Positions 1 to 7,942 of a stretch of 64,000 bases of DNA are shown here, in pieces. The notes under the pieces are model-generated. The model was not told where the DNA came from. It searched no databases and saw only the letters and a list, made by a program, of their open reading frames with translations. The stretch is from Yaniella flava (GTDB lineage: Bacteria > Actinomycetota > Actinomycetes > Actinomycetales > Micrococcaceae). Each line of letters begins with the position of its first letter. The stretch's first letter is position 1. A program made the translations under genes and the position numbers. Location of the stretch: positions 5,032 through 69,031 of the forward strand of contig NZ_BAAAMN010000028.1 of the NCBI RefSeq assembly GCF_039529295.1, given 5' to 3'.

Positions 1-290
1 CTTGTGCGACGCGGACGGAGGTTGATGGCAGCGTGTGTACCCCACTGGGCGGTAAACGAGCTGATGACCAGCACGACGGTGTTGATCGTCGCCAGTACCG
101 GGTCCAATTGCGCAGTGTTTTCTTCCCACAGTGTCGGTGATGTCGACCGCAGTGTGAAATACATAGCGAACAGACCACCGAAAAACATTACTTCCGAAGC
201 AAGCCACACCATGGTGCCGACGGCAGACAGGTTGGGCCGACTTGGGAAGCCGGTGGGATTATGCGAGAGAGTTTGAGTTGATGTTGTCAC
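1..290 (-). CDS. ctaE: Cytochrome c oxidase subunit III, N-terminal part (cut by window edge)
   Basis: The first 96 codons are present. They read as the amino end of a heme-copper oxidase subunit III: a short polar head, a first membrane helix around MVWLASEVMFFGGLFAMYF, then a second helix starting near residue 65. Subunit III is a membrane protein of the aa3 oxidase and stabilises the catalytic core. The start is taken as GTG at 290. A -10-like CATAAT lies at 297-302, 6 nt upstream, with no room for a Shine-Dalgarno sequence, so the mRNA is probably leaderless. The gene continues left of the window. Confidence 0.85.
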   Translation of the reverse strand, partial: MTTSTQTLSHNPTGFPSRPNLSAVGTMVWLASEVMFFGGLFAMYFTLRSTSPTLWEENTAQLDPVLATINTVVLVISSFTAQWGTHAAINLRPRRT

Positions 291-302
291 CCTTTCATTA
301 TG

Positions 303-613
303 GCCCGAAAGTGTCCAAGATTCACAATGAGACTTGCCCATTGCGTGTCTTTTTCTTGTGAAGTGCACAACAACGGTCGCCGCCAACCCGCATAATTCCC
401 AGGGAGTACGCAGTTTTCGTTGCCCAGAACGTCAGCTGAACGTGCTTTTTCTCGCGTGTGGAAGCCACCGAATTGTTAAGCGAAAGGACACAAGAAAGTG
501 GGGTCTACCATGCCGTCGTCTTGCAGCACAGGGTTATGTGGGGAAATCTTTCGACGATGAGTAATAGGATGACCACAGTAATGAGGAACCGTATAGTCCT
601 GAGGAAACATCTG
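303..613. other. Intergenic region between divergent ctaE and trpD
   Basis: No gene is supported here. The region must hold the divergent promoters of ctaE and trpD. A TATAGT hexamer at 592-597 could be the trpD -10 box. Reading frames that cross the region have no family resemblance. Confidence 0.5.
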
Positions 614-1648
614 ATGAATTGGCCAACAGTCTTGTCTGCAGTATCGAATCAACAGCATTTGACGCAGGATCAAGCTGCTTGGGCGATGCAAGAGATGATG
701 TCCGGGATTGCCACTGATGCTCAGATTGCTGGATTCTTGATGGCCCTTTCCACAAAAGGTGAGACGGTGGAGGAGCTTCTTGGTTTAGCCGATGCAATGC
801 TTGCCGAAGCCGTCGGTGTTGAGTTGCCGTCCGACGTGCTGGATATTGTGGGGACTGGGGGAGACCGCCTCGGTACGGTGAATCTTTCCACTATGTCATC
901 GTTGGTGGCAGTAGGGGCCGGCGCAAAAATCGTAAAACACGGCAACCGAGGGTCATCATCAACGGCAGGGGCTGCGGATGTCATCGAGGCGTTAGGCGTG
1001 GATCTAAACCTCACGCAGTTGCGTGCAAAACAGTCACTCGAAGAGGCTGGGATCACTTTTTTATTCGCGCAGGAGTACCATCCTTCAATGCGCTACGTGG
1101 CTCCGGCTCGCAAACAGCTTGGCGTCCCGACCGCGTTCAACTATCTCGGCCCCTTATCAAATCCAGCTCGCGCCCAAGCACAGGCGTTGGGTTGCGCATC
1201 TGAAAAGATGGCCCCCCTGCTGGCCGGTGTACTTGCAGATAGGGGAGTGCGTGGGCTCGTGTTCCGAGGATCCGACGGGCGGGACAAAATCACCACCTCG
1301 GGTCCGTCCATGATGTTTGAGATCCGCGACGGCGCAGTGGAGAAGCATGAGCTGCATCCACAGGAATTTGGCATCGAGCTTGTATCGGTCGAATCTCTGG
1401 CAGGTAAGGACGGAGCATACAACGCCGGCATCGTTCGGGAAATGCTGGCAGGGGAGACCGGTCCAGTACGAGACGCAGTTCTTCTGAACACTGCTGCAGG
1501 ACTCACCGCATACGATAGCAACGCGTCGGGCCATCTATTTGACCGTATGCGCCAAAATATGAAACGCGCCGAAGAGTCGATTGATTCAGGGGCTGCCCAG
1601 AAAGTCCTGGATAACTGGGTAAAAGTTTCTCGGCCGTACGACAACTAA
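614..1648 (+). CDS. trpD: Anthranilate phosphoribosyltransferase
   Basis: This 344-residue protein joins anthranilate to PRPP, the second step of tryptophan synthesis, in the cytoplasm. The glycine-rich GTGGD PRPP loop lies near residue 80 and the KHGNRGSSS segment near residue 108, both hallmarks of the family, and the length is normal. Longer in-frame starts exist upstream, but ATG 614 is preferred because GAGGAAAC lies just upstream and the family N-terminus (MNWPTVLSAV) begins there. No other trp genes are adjacent, which is common in actinobacteria, where trpD often sits next to ctaE. Confidence 0.95.
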   Translation: MNWPTVLSAVSNQQHLTQDQAAWAMQEMMSGIATDAQIAGFLMALSTKGETVEELLGLADAMLAEAVGVELPSDVLDIVGTGGDRLGTVNLSTMSSLVAVGAGAKIVKHGNRGSSSTAGAADVIEALGVDLNLTQLRAKQSLEEAGITFLFAQEYHPSMRYVAPARKQLGVPTAFNYLGPLSNPARAQAQALGCASEKMAPLLAGVLADRGVRGLVFRGSDGRDKITTSGPSMMFEIRDGAVEKHELHPQEFGIELVSVESLAGKDGAYNAGIVREMLAGETGPVRDAVLLNTAAGLTAYDSNASGHLFDRMRQNMKRAEESIDSGAAQKVLDNWVKVSRPYDN

Positions 1649-1663
1649 GTTCCTGCAATGACG

Positions 1664-1693
1664 AATGCTGCCTACGAAATTGTAGGCAGCATT
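1664..1693. terminator. Hairpin between convergent trpD and the Lrp-like gene
   Basis: Perfect 12-bp arms (1664-1675 and 1682-1693) with a 6-nt loop. It sits between two convergent genes, so it probably ends transcription from both sides, although the T-run is weak. Confidence 0.75.
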
Positions 1694-1718
1694 ATCACAG
1701 GGGAGTGGTGTCGGAGCT

Positions 1719-1997
1719 CTACTCGAATCCGAGTGCGAATCCTTCTTCGAGATCATGCTGAGAATACGCCCGAAACGCCAAAAGCGTTTCGGTGTCACGG
1801 ATGCCAGATACTTTCGAGAGTCGATCAGAGATGACGTCTTCCAACTGGTCAAATTCACGCACGCGCACCATGGCAATAAGGTCCCAGTGGCCTGTGACGG
1901 AGTACACCTGTGTGATGCCTTCTTTGTCAGCCAGATCATTGGCTATTTCTGGAATGCGATTCGTGTCAGTTTTGATCATGACAAATGCGGTAACCAT
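1719..1997 (-). CDS. Stand-alone AsnC/Lrp ligand-binding domain protein
   Basis: 92 residues matching only the RAM (AsnC C-terminal) domain of Lrp-type regulators, a beta-alpha-beta-beta-alpha-beta fold that binds amino acids and oligomerises. The usual N-terminal helix-turn-helix is missing, so it cannot bind DNA in the usual way; such small proteins are thought to sense amino acids or pair with full-length Lrp proteins. The start is supported by GAGGAGG just before ATG 1997. It is not visibly truncated: families of this length exist in actinobacteria. Confidence 0.85.
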   Translation of the reverse strand: MVTAFVMIKTDTNRIPEIANDLADKEGITQVYSVTGHWDLIAMVRVREFDQLEDVISDRLSKVSGIRDTETLLAFRAYSQHDLEEGFALGFE

Positions 1998-2027
1998 GGT
2001 CCTCCTCGGGGTATTTCAGTGTTCAGT

Positions 2028-2423
2028 CTAGGCGGTTTTACGTTGACGAGTGAGTAGCGTCGAAATGCTTCGGCGCCCAAGTATAAATACGGCAAGAACG
2101 CCAGCTGCGACCAAGATGAAGGCAAGAGCAGAAGTATCACTAAATAACATGGAGCGAAGTATCGGCCCGAGTACAACAGTGATGAGCCAGAGTGCCAGAC
2201 CTGCAGGAAAAATGTTGTTGATAAGCTCGGTCGGTTTGATCGCTGCGGCCAAAAAGAGATACGGCAGTAAAAATGGAATAGCGACTCGAGCAATATTGCT
2301 TATGCCAAGATTTCCGTCATGAGACGCCACGCCAATGATCGCGAAAATAACAATCAATACAGCATCAATAATCATCATGGCCGTCACGTGAGAGGTAGAC
2401 GCAGGTTTGGGCTCAGTGGTCAT
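2028..2423 (-). CDS. DUF3054-like four-helix membrane protein
   Basis: 131 residues with four hydrophobic helices (roughly 15-35, 45-65, 70-90 and 100-120) and a basic tail, as in the DUF3054 family of unknown function. The start ATG 2423 is chosen over a longer frame because the family begins with a short polar head. It is divergent from the HTH gene at 2540. Confidence 0.7.
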   Translation of the reverse strand: MTTEPKPASTSHVTAMMIIDAVLIVIFAIIGVASHDGNLGISNIARVAIPFLLPYLFLAAAIKPTELINNIFPAGLALWLITVVLGPILRSMLFSDTSALAFILVAAGVLAVFILGRRSISTLLTRQRKTA

Positions 2424-2539
2424 ATTCTTTAGTCTAGGGCAGATTGGCATCTTCAAAATGTTTTGCTTGTAACGCATCTCATACGCCGTGCTGGGGGATT
2501 GTCGACTCTCGCACACCACAAGGGGATAGGCTTGTTTGT

Positions 2540-3190
2540 ATGCTGTGTGTGACGTTAACCCCGACTAAAAGCCTTTCAAAAGGTCAAGCCGTACAAGCAG
2601 TGGGGCAACTGGTGGCATCACTCAGTTCGCATCCGCATGCGGTCGATACTCCAGTAGCGGGTTTCAAGGCTCATCATCATCAGGTACAGGGATGTCTCGC
2701 ATCGCCACATGAGGCTGTGGGGCTTATTTTATCTGTGGCACGCTCGGCATTTTGGGGGATGCACCTCACCTTACTGCCAGGCCACCAGGGGAGCGACGCC
2801 ATGGGATCCGACGGTCTCCAATGCGACCTCGTCGCGGCATTGGCGGTGGCTGGTGACGCGCTACGGGCGCCGGGACAGGTCTTAGTAGCGATGGCAGATA
2901 GTGGGGCCATTATCGGGCCAAAGGAGGTGCCACAATTAGGGGCTATTGAGTCCAGCTTGCAGTTGCTATCAGCCATAGAACGGCGCAGGTCCGACGAGGG
3001 CCAAGAAGCCGGGGTGATGGTCAACGCTGGCAACTCTCAGTCACTCACAGCAAGTGAGCTGGGGGTATCACAGCAGGCCGTGTCGGCAAGACTTCAAGCG
3101 GGGTACTGGTATGAATCACGCCGAGCAGCCTATTGGTTAGCGCACGAGATACAGACGTTCATCGGCACACAAGCGAAGAGGCGTGCATAA
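2540..3190 (+). CDS. Putative DNA-binding protein with C-terminal helix-turn-helix
   Basis: About 216 residues. The C-terminal part (residues 165-200) reads as a helix-turn-helix, with LTASELGVSQQAVSARLQ as the core. The N-terminal part is alpha/beta and resembles small regulators of the SatD kind, but I cannot assign it. The start ATG 2540 is uncertain; a longer frame begins at 2444 but overlaps the divergent gene. A regulatory role is inferred from the helix-turn-helix alone. Confidence 0.6.
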   Translation: MLCVTLTPTKSLSKGQAVQAVGQLVASLSSHPHAVDTPVAGFKAHHHQVQGCLASPHEAVGLILSVARSAFWGMHLTLLPGHQGSDAMGSDGLQCDLVAALAVAGDALRAPGQVLVAMADSGAIIGPKEVPQLGAIESSLQLLSAIERRRSDEGQEAGVMVNAGNSQSLTASELGVSQQAVSARLQAGYWYESRRAAYWLAHEIQTFIGTQAKRRA

Positions 3191-3271
3191 GTCCGGCGAG
3201 GGGCTTTCCAGGCTGTCAACTTTACATAATGTAGATTATCGGCGTTCAAGTTAATACGTAGAAGTGGTGCG

Positions 3272-3874
3272 TTATTCGGCGATGATTGGATTGGAATCTG
3301 TTGGAGTTTCAGGTGTTGGCGTGAGCTCGAATAACGTCGCAGAGGCATCTTCCCAACGACCGACCAGTCGTCGATATTCGCCACCATCGAGATCGAGGTG
3401 GTCCAGTACGTGGTGGACTGAGACCGTGCCCCAACTGTCTGGCAGTTCCCCGCGTATATAGATGCTGATGTCGGAGTCTTCTGACCCAAGATATTGGCCA
3501 TCTTCATTGTAGAAATGCAGTTCTGCCTGGTGAATTTCTCCAGCAAGTGCTTGATTCAACATGTGGATGCCTACCGGGTCAGCCATCGCATCGTATGCCC
3601 AACGATCCCCCAAAACTGAGTGATTCATTTTGGTGATCAAGTAGTCGTCAGCACCGTCCAGCGGCGCAGCACGATACGTCACCGGCAGATGGAGAATCGT
3701 GTCGCCACGTTTGAGTACGAATCCCTCGAAACCAACTTCACCGCTGGTATCGTCGAACCGATACGTGCCGATGAGCTCTGGATCGCCAGATCCGCCCCAG
3801 AATTGATTGTCTAACCACGAGGTCACAAATTCTTTTTTCGTGGGATTCGTTTCCGCAGTATAAATTGTGGCCAT
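3272..3874 (-). CDS. Maltokinase N-terminal cap-like domain protein
   Basis: 200 residues resembling the N-terminal cap domain of maltokinases, with the family signature of a conserved YRFDDTSGEVG segment near residue 40 and KMNHSVLGDRWAYDA near residue 82. In actinobacteria such stand-alone cap proteins occur widely and have no proven function; the kinase part is absent. A TAGAAT hexamer at 3881-3886 lies 6 nt before the ATG, so the mRNA is probably leaderless. Confidence 0.75.
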   Translation of the reverse strand: MATIYTAETNPTKKEFVTSWLDNQFWGGSGDPELIGTYRFDDTSGEVGFEGFVLKRGDTILHLPVTYRAAPLDGADDYLITKMNHSVLGDRWAYDAMADPVGIHMLNQALAGEIHQAELHFYNEDGQYLGSEDSDISIYIRGELPDSWGTVSVHHVLDHLDLDGGEYRRLVGRWEDASATLFELTPTPETPTDSNPIIAE

Positions 3875-3968
3875 GCAACTATTCTACGCCGTAATCTGTA
3901 GGGAACGCACCAATCAACTGTGAATCGGAAGTATCCTAGTCACATGAACGTACATTTGGGAGGCCAGC

Positions 3969-4433
3969 ATGTTTGAGTGGATTCTGGAGAATTTTTGGTC
4001 CTTCTGGCTGATTATCATGCTGCTGTTGATTAGCCTACAGGTTCTCACCGGCGAAATGACCTTCTTGCTGATTTCTGCGGGTGCTGTGACGGCGATCATC
4101 GCCGATGTATTGGGCGCGCCAATCTACGTGCAGTTCATTATTGTGACGGTTATATCTATCGCCTCTCTCTTGTGGCTTCGCAGCTTTGATACAAAACGAA
4201 AAGAGAATGACACCGGCCCCTCCCCCTGGAGCGTGAACCGTTACGTTGGTCATGTGGGTGAGGTCACTGAGGATGTGACCTCAAGTGCGGGCAGAGTGCG
4301 GATCGGCAATGAAATATGGTCGGCTCGTACGTATGGGCCAACACCGATCCCCGTTGACGCTCCGGTGGTAGTCCAACAAATTGAAGGAGCTATCGTGTGG
4401 GTTGCTGCGACTTCGGAGTCGGCACCTGCTTGA
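3969..4433 (+). CDS. NfeD-like membrane protein
   Basis: 154 residues: two or three membrane helices (about 8-30, 33-48 and 52-70) followed by a small beta-barrel OB domain (about 90-150), the layout of short NfeD proteins. NfeD proteins pair with stomatin/SPFH proteins in membrane quality control, and here the SPFH gene follows 80 bp downstream on the same strand, as in many bacteria. Confidence 0.85.
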   Translation: MFEWILENFWSFWLIIMLLLISLQVLTGEMTFLLISAGAVTAIIADVLGAPIYVQFIIVTVISIASLLWLRSFDTKRKENDTGPSPWSVNRYVGHVGEVTEDVTSSAGRVRIGNEIWSARTYGPTPIPVDAPVVVQQIEGAIVWVAATSESAPA

Positions 4434-4512
4434 GGTCATGAGTTCACCATTGAGTTTCACATAGATAATGTCAGTCATATAAAGCGACACCAACGATCAA
4501 TCAGGAAGAACT

Positions 4513-5631
4513 ATGGATATTTTTCTTATCATCCTCTTCGTCGTGTTGGCCATCTTTGTGGTGGCCATCTTGGCGAAGTCCTTCCGCATTGTTCCTCAGG
4601 GGCACTGTGGGATTATCCAACGGCTCGGTAAATATCAACGGACACAGATGGCTGGCTTGACCATGATGGTCCCGTTTGTCGATGAAATGCTGCCACTCAT
4701 TGATATGCGTGAGCAAGTGGTTACCTTCCCGCCACAGCCGGTCATTACCGAAGACAACCTCGTGGTGTCCATCGATACCGTGGTGTACTTTCAGATCACC
4801 GACCCAACGGCGGCGACCTACGGTATTGCCAATTATATTGCGGCGGTTGAAAACCTCACCACGACGACCATTCGTAACGTGGTCGGTTTCATGAACCTCG
4901 AAGAGACGCTGACATCACGTGATGCCATCAATACCCAGCTGCGTGGCGTGCTCGACGAAGCAACTTCCAAGTGGGGTCTGCGTGTGTCGCGCGTCGAGTT
5001 GAAGGCTATTGATCCCCCACGCACCATTCAGGACTCGATGGAAAAGCAAATGCGTGCGGAACGCGATCGTCGTGCCGCTATTTTGACCGCCGAAGGACAG
5101 AAGCAGTCAGAAATCTTGACGGCGGAAGGTCAACGTCAGGCGGCCATTCTAGAAGCCGAAGGTGACGCGCAGGCTGCCATTCTGCGAGCTAACGCTGAGG
5201 CAGAAGCCATCGTGACGGTTTTCGAAGCAATCCACGAAGGCCAGCCGAACGCAGATCTTTTGGCTTACCAGTACCTACAGGTCTTACCGCAGATTGCCGA
5301 CTCGGAATCTTCCAAGATGTGGATCATCCCCTCCGAAGTCACCGACGCTTTGAACCGGTTTGGTGGAACTTACGGCCCACAACCAGGCGGCGCTACCCCA
5401 CCGGACGGCTCCACCGGATCGGGCGACGACTCTGATGCCCCGACTCCCCCGCCCACCCCACGCTCACGCCGTGAAAAGCGTCCAACGACTGCTGCAGAGA
5501 TTGCTGATGTTGCACCAAAGGCACCAAAACTCAAAGACACGTCCTTGGAGGATGCACTGGCTCAGCCAGAGTTTGACGAAGACCAATACCAGCAGCATCG
5601 AACGCGCCGTGATGACGGGGAACAAAAGTAG
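4513..5631 (+). CDS. SPFH/stomatin-like membrane protein (chromosomal copy)
   Basis: 372 residues: an N-terminal membrane anchor (3-22), an SPFH/band-7 domain (about 28-190) and an AE-rich coiled coil (about 190-250) containing two RDRRAAILTAEGQKQSE-type repeats, then a proline- and acid-rich tail. Stomatins form oligomeric scaffolds on the inner face of the membrane and work with NfeD, encoded just upstream. A close paralogue lies in the mobile element at 39454-40422, identical over long stretches of the SPFH domain but without the long tail. Confidence 0.9.
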   Translation: MDIFLIILFVVLAIFVVAILAKSFRIVPQGHCGIIQRLGKYQRTQMAGLTMMVPFVDEMLPLIDMREQVVTFPPQPVITEDNLVVSIDTVVYFQITDPTAATYGIANYIAAVENLTTTTIRNVVGFMNLEETLTSRDAINTQLRGVLDEATSKWGLRVSRVELKAIDPPRTIQDSMEKQMRAERDRRAAILTAEGQKQSEILTAEGQRQAAILEAEGDAQAAILRANAEAEAIVTVFEAIHEGQPNADLLAYQYLQVLPQIADSESSKMWIIPSEVTDALNRFGGTYGPQPGGATPPDGSTGSGDDSDAPTPPPTPRSRREKRPTTAAEIADVAPKAPKLKDTSLEDALAQPEFDEDQYQQHRTRRDDGEQK

Positions 5632-5710
5632 TCTGGAACGGGTTACACATTGCGAGACGTTTTTCGATAGACTGTCTTGTCTGCAGAATTTTGGTTGGAG
5701 GAATATCTGA

Positions 5711-6058
5711 ATGTCTGATCGTTCACTACGCGGTATGCGTATCGGTGCCCAGTCGATGGAAACCGAAGCGGGTGTCGAGCCTGCTGCACGTCAACAAGTC
5801 GAATATCGCACGGAAGATGGCGAATCGGTTGTCGTAACGTTTGCTGCCGAAGCCGATGTACCAAACACATGGCACACGAAATCCGGTAAAGAAGCGCTAC
5901 GCGTTGACGCGATAACGCCAGATATCAATGATACGAAACCACAGCGTACCCACTGGGACATGTTGCTGGAACGTCGCAGCATTGAAGAGCTCGATGCGAC
6001 ACTCGAGGGGCAACTACAGAAGTTTCGCGCGCGTCGCGGCGAAGATGTAGACGTCTAA
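5711..6058 (+). CDS. rbpA: RNA polymerase-binding protein RbpA
   Basis: 115 residues ending in the RTHWDMLLERRSIEELD sigma-interaction motif that is diagnostic of RbpA. RbpA stabilises the sigma-A/B holoenzyme and the open promoter complex in actinobacteria. The middle core domain lacks zinc-binding cysteines, as in mycobacterial RbpA. The start ATG 5711 has GGAGG 9-13 nt upstream. This protein supports the taxonomic call. Confidence 0.95.
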   Translation: MSDRSLRGMRIGAQSMETEAGVEPAARQQVEYRTEDGESVVVTFAAEADVPNTWHTKSGKEALRVDAITPDINDTKPQRTHWDMLLERRSIEELDATLEGQLQKFRARRGEDVDV

Positions 6059-6081
6059 CTTACGCAAAGATTTTACAGTAA

Positions 6082-6110
6082 GGGCCGGTAACCACGATGG
6101 TTACCGGCCC
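6082..6110. terminator. Bidirectional hairpin between rbpA and ppm1
   Basis: 12-bp perfect arms (GGGCCGGTAACC at 6082-6093 and its complement at 6099-6110) with a 5-nt loop between convergent genes. Confidence 0.8.
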
Positions 6111-6133
6111 GCTCCATTGCTGGGGTCTACATC

Positions 6134-6865
6134 TTAGCGACCAATGCGTTCTTGCAGTTTCTCTAGGCGTGCGGCCAGCCCCCACTTGGTGACGTTTGTG
6201 AATGCTTCGGTGACAATATTTCCTGACATCTTGGATTCACCATGCTCGCGTTCCATGAAAGTAATGGGGACCTCAACGATGCGCTTACCAAGCCGGGCAG
6301 TTCTGAACGACATGTCGACCTGGAAGCCATACCCCTTGGACTGGACAGCGTCGAGGTCCATGTCGGCAATGGTGGTAGCTCGGTACGCGCGGAAGCCAGC
6401 CGTGATGTCTGTGAGCCGGAGGCCCAACAGGATCTGTGGGTAGAGCGATCCGCCAATGGACAGCAATTTTCGGTGCCATGGCCAGTTCACCATTTTGCCG
6501 CCTGGCACGCGACGAGAACCAATGACAAGATCGGCTTCATCAACGGCTTGGAGTAAGCGGGGCAACTGTTCTGGCTGATGCGAGCCATCAGCGTCCATTT
6601 CGACTAACACATCGTATTCTCGTTGTAAGCCCCAGCGGAACCCAGCAATGTATGCGCCACCTAGGCCATCTTTAATCTGGCGGTGAAGGACGAATACCTG
6701 GTCGTCCTTGGCAGCTTGTGCATCAGCCCAGACCCCGGTGCCGTCGGGCGAATTATCGTCCACCACTAATACGTCGGATTCCGGCACGGCCGCACGCAGA
6801 CGTTGTAGTGTGCCGGGTAAAGATTCAGCTTCGTTATAGGTGGGGATAATAGTCAATGCGCGCAC
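6134..6865 (-). CDS. ppm1: Polyprenol monophosphomannose synthase
   Basis: 243 residues of the GT2 DPM1 family, which transfers mannose from GDP-mannose to polyprenyl phosphate for lipoglycan and protein mannosylation. The N-terminus has IIPTYNEAESLP, VVDDNSPDGTG lies near residue 35 and the metal-binding EMDADGSH near residue 90. The C-terminal hydrophobic domain of longer relatives is absent, as expected for the stand-alone catalytic protein of actinobacteria. Confidence 0.9.
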   Translation of the reverse strand: MRALTIIPTYNEAESLPGTLQRLRAAVPESDVLVVDDNSPDGTGVWADAQAAKDDQVFVLHRQIKDGLGGAYIAGFRWGLQREYDVLVEMDADGSHQPEQLPRLLQAVDEADLVIGSRRVPGGKMVNWPWHRKLLSIGGSLYPQILLGLRLTDITAGFRAYRATTIADMDLDAVQSKGYGFQVDMSFRTARLGKRIVEVPITFMEREHGESKMSGNIVTEAFTNVTKWGLAARLEKLQERIGR

Positions 6866-6946
6866 AAGTTGTCCTTTTCTTACCGAGAGTCCCCGACTAT
6901 CGGGCCGGGATCAACCTCCGATTATAGCTAGCCAAACTGGGTGAAG

Positions 6947-7942
6947 CTACAACGCTTGGCCATCACGGATTCGTAGTTCCAGGGTGGGCGCGGAATCCGT
7001 AGATGACAAGACGGGCAATAACGCAGTTCCCGCGCGCTTATCGGTGGACCAGTGGGCGGCCTTGACGTCGGGCGCTTGTACGCCAAGTTCCTGGGCGCGC
7101 CACACGTTGAAATCAGCCGGTGAACCTACGGCAATCTGCCCGGCTGCCATATTCTCTTGAGCTATGCGGCTTGGCCAGACACGGACGCCATCACGTGAGA
7201 CAGTGTTGAATGCGGCACGCGTAGAAATCCGTTGAGCAGCGTCCCGGTGTTCAATCAGCGCGGTGAGCACAGTCCAGATCGAGCCGGTCCACTCCCCTGT
7301 CCCAGTGGCCACATGGACTCCAGCTGCAATTAAGTCAGCAACAGGTGCATATATGACGGGGAGGCCGTCGATAATAGCAGGGAGTAACGTCACAGAAATG
7401 TGTGATTCCACAAGCCGGGAAATCTGTTCAGCGCTGATGTGGTGGTTGATGAGCACCCGGTGTCGAGAACGCATCAGTGTGGCATTGAGTTGTTGTTCCA
7501 GGACACTCAAGATGTGTTCTAGCTGCTGTGGTTGGGTGGACTCTAGGAGCATCTGTGTTGGCGGTTTAATCCCGGAAATCACTTCTTCGAGCCGACCCAG
7601 TTGATTTGCCGCGATATAGATGCCGTCGGCATCGCTTGCGTTCATATCTAGGGGTGCATAATACACACTGCGCGGTGTTGGAACGGTTGAGCTCAGCGCA
7701 TTTCGAGCGTCGTCCGACACGAGCGGGGTGGTCGAAAACCCGTCGACGAAGGCAGGGGTGATCAGTCCACCGTCCAAATCCCGACGCTCTACCAGCCCCG
7801 ATGCGGTTGCCGCGACCATCTGCTCGCCGGCTTCGTCGGAACCCAACCAGGCAGTAACTCCGTTGTCGGCGTGTAGCGCATTGGCATAGGGCTCCGTCAC
7901 TGAATGCACGTATCCATTGGTCAAAAGTAGGTTCGTGATCAC
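6947..7942 (-). CDS. Amidohydrolase-like protein with degenerate active site
   Basis: 331 residues with the composite N- and C-terminal domain of the amidohydrolase superfamily. The usual HxH metal motif after the PGFVDxHxH turn is replaced by PAFVDGFST near residue 64, and most later histidine ligands are also missing. It may be a pseudo-enzyme, a scaffold or a diverged hydrolase. It overlaps the helY stop by 4 nt (ATGA), so the two are co-transcribed. Confidence 0.65.
   Translation of the reverse strand: MITNLLLTNGYVHSVTEPYANALHADNGVTAWLGSDEAGEQMVAATASGLVERRDLDGGLITPAFVDGFSTTPLVSDDARNALSSTVPTPRSVYYAPLDMNASDADGIYIAANQLGRLEEVISGIKPPTQMLLESTQPQQLEHILSVLEQQLNATLMRSRHRVLINHHISAEQISRLVESHISVTLLPAIIDGLPVIYAPVADLIAAGVHVATGTGEWTGSIWTVLTALIEHRDAAQRISTRAAFNTVSRDGVRVWPSRIAQENMAAGQIAVGSPADFNVWRAQELGVQAPDVKAAHWSTDKRAGTALLPVLSSTDSAPTLELRIRDGQAL

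Noticed and set aside
310..320. AGTGTCCAAG in the chromosome resembling the element motif
   Set aside because: It matches only six bases, lacks CCGG and is not placed before a start as the motif is.
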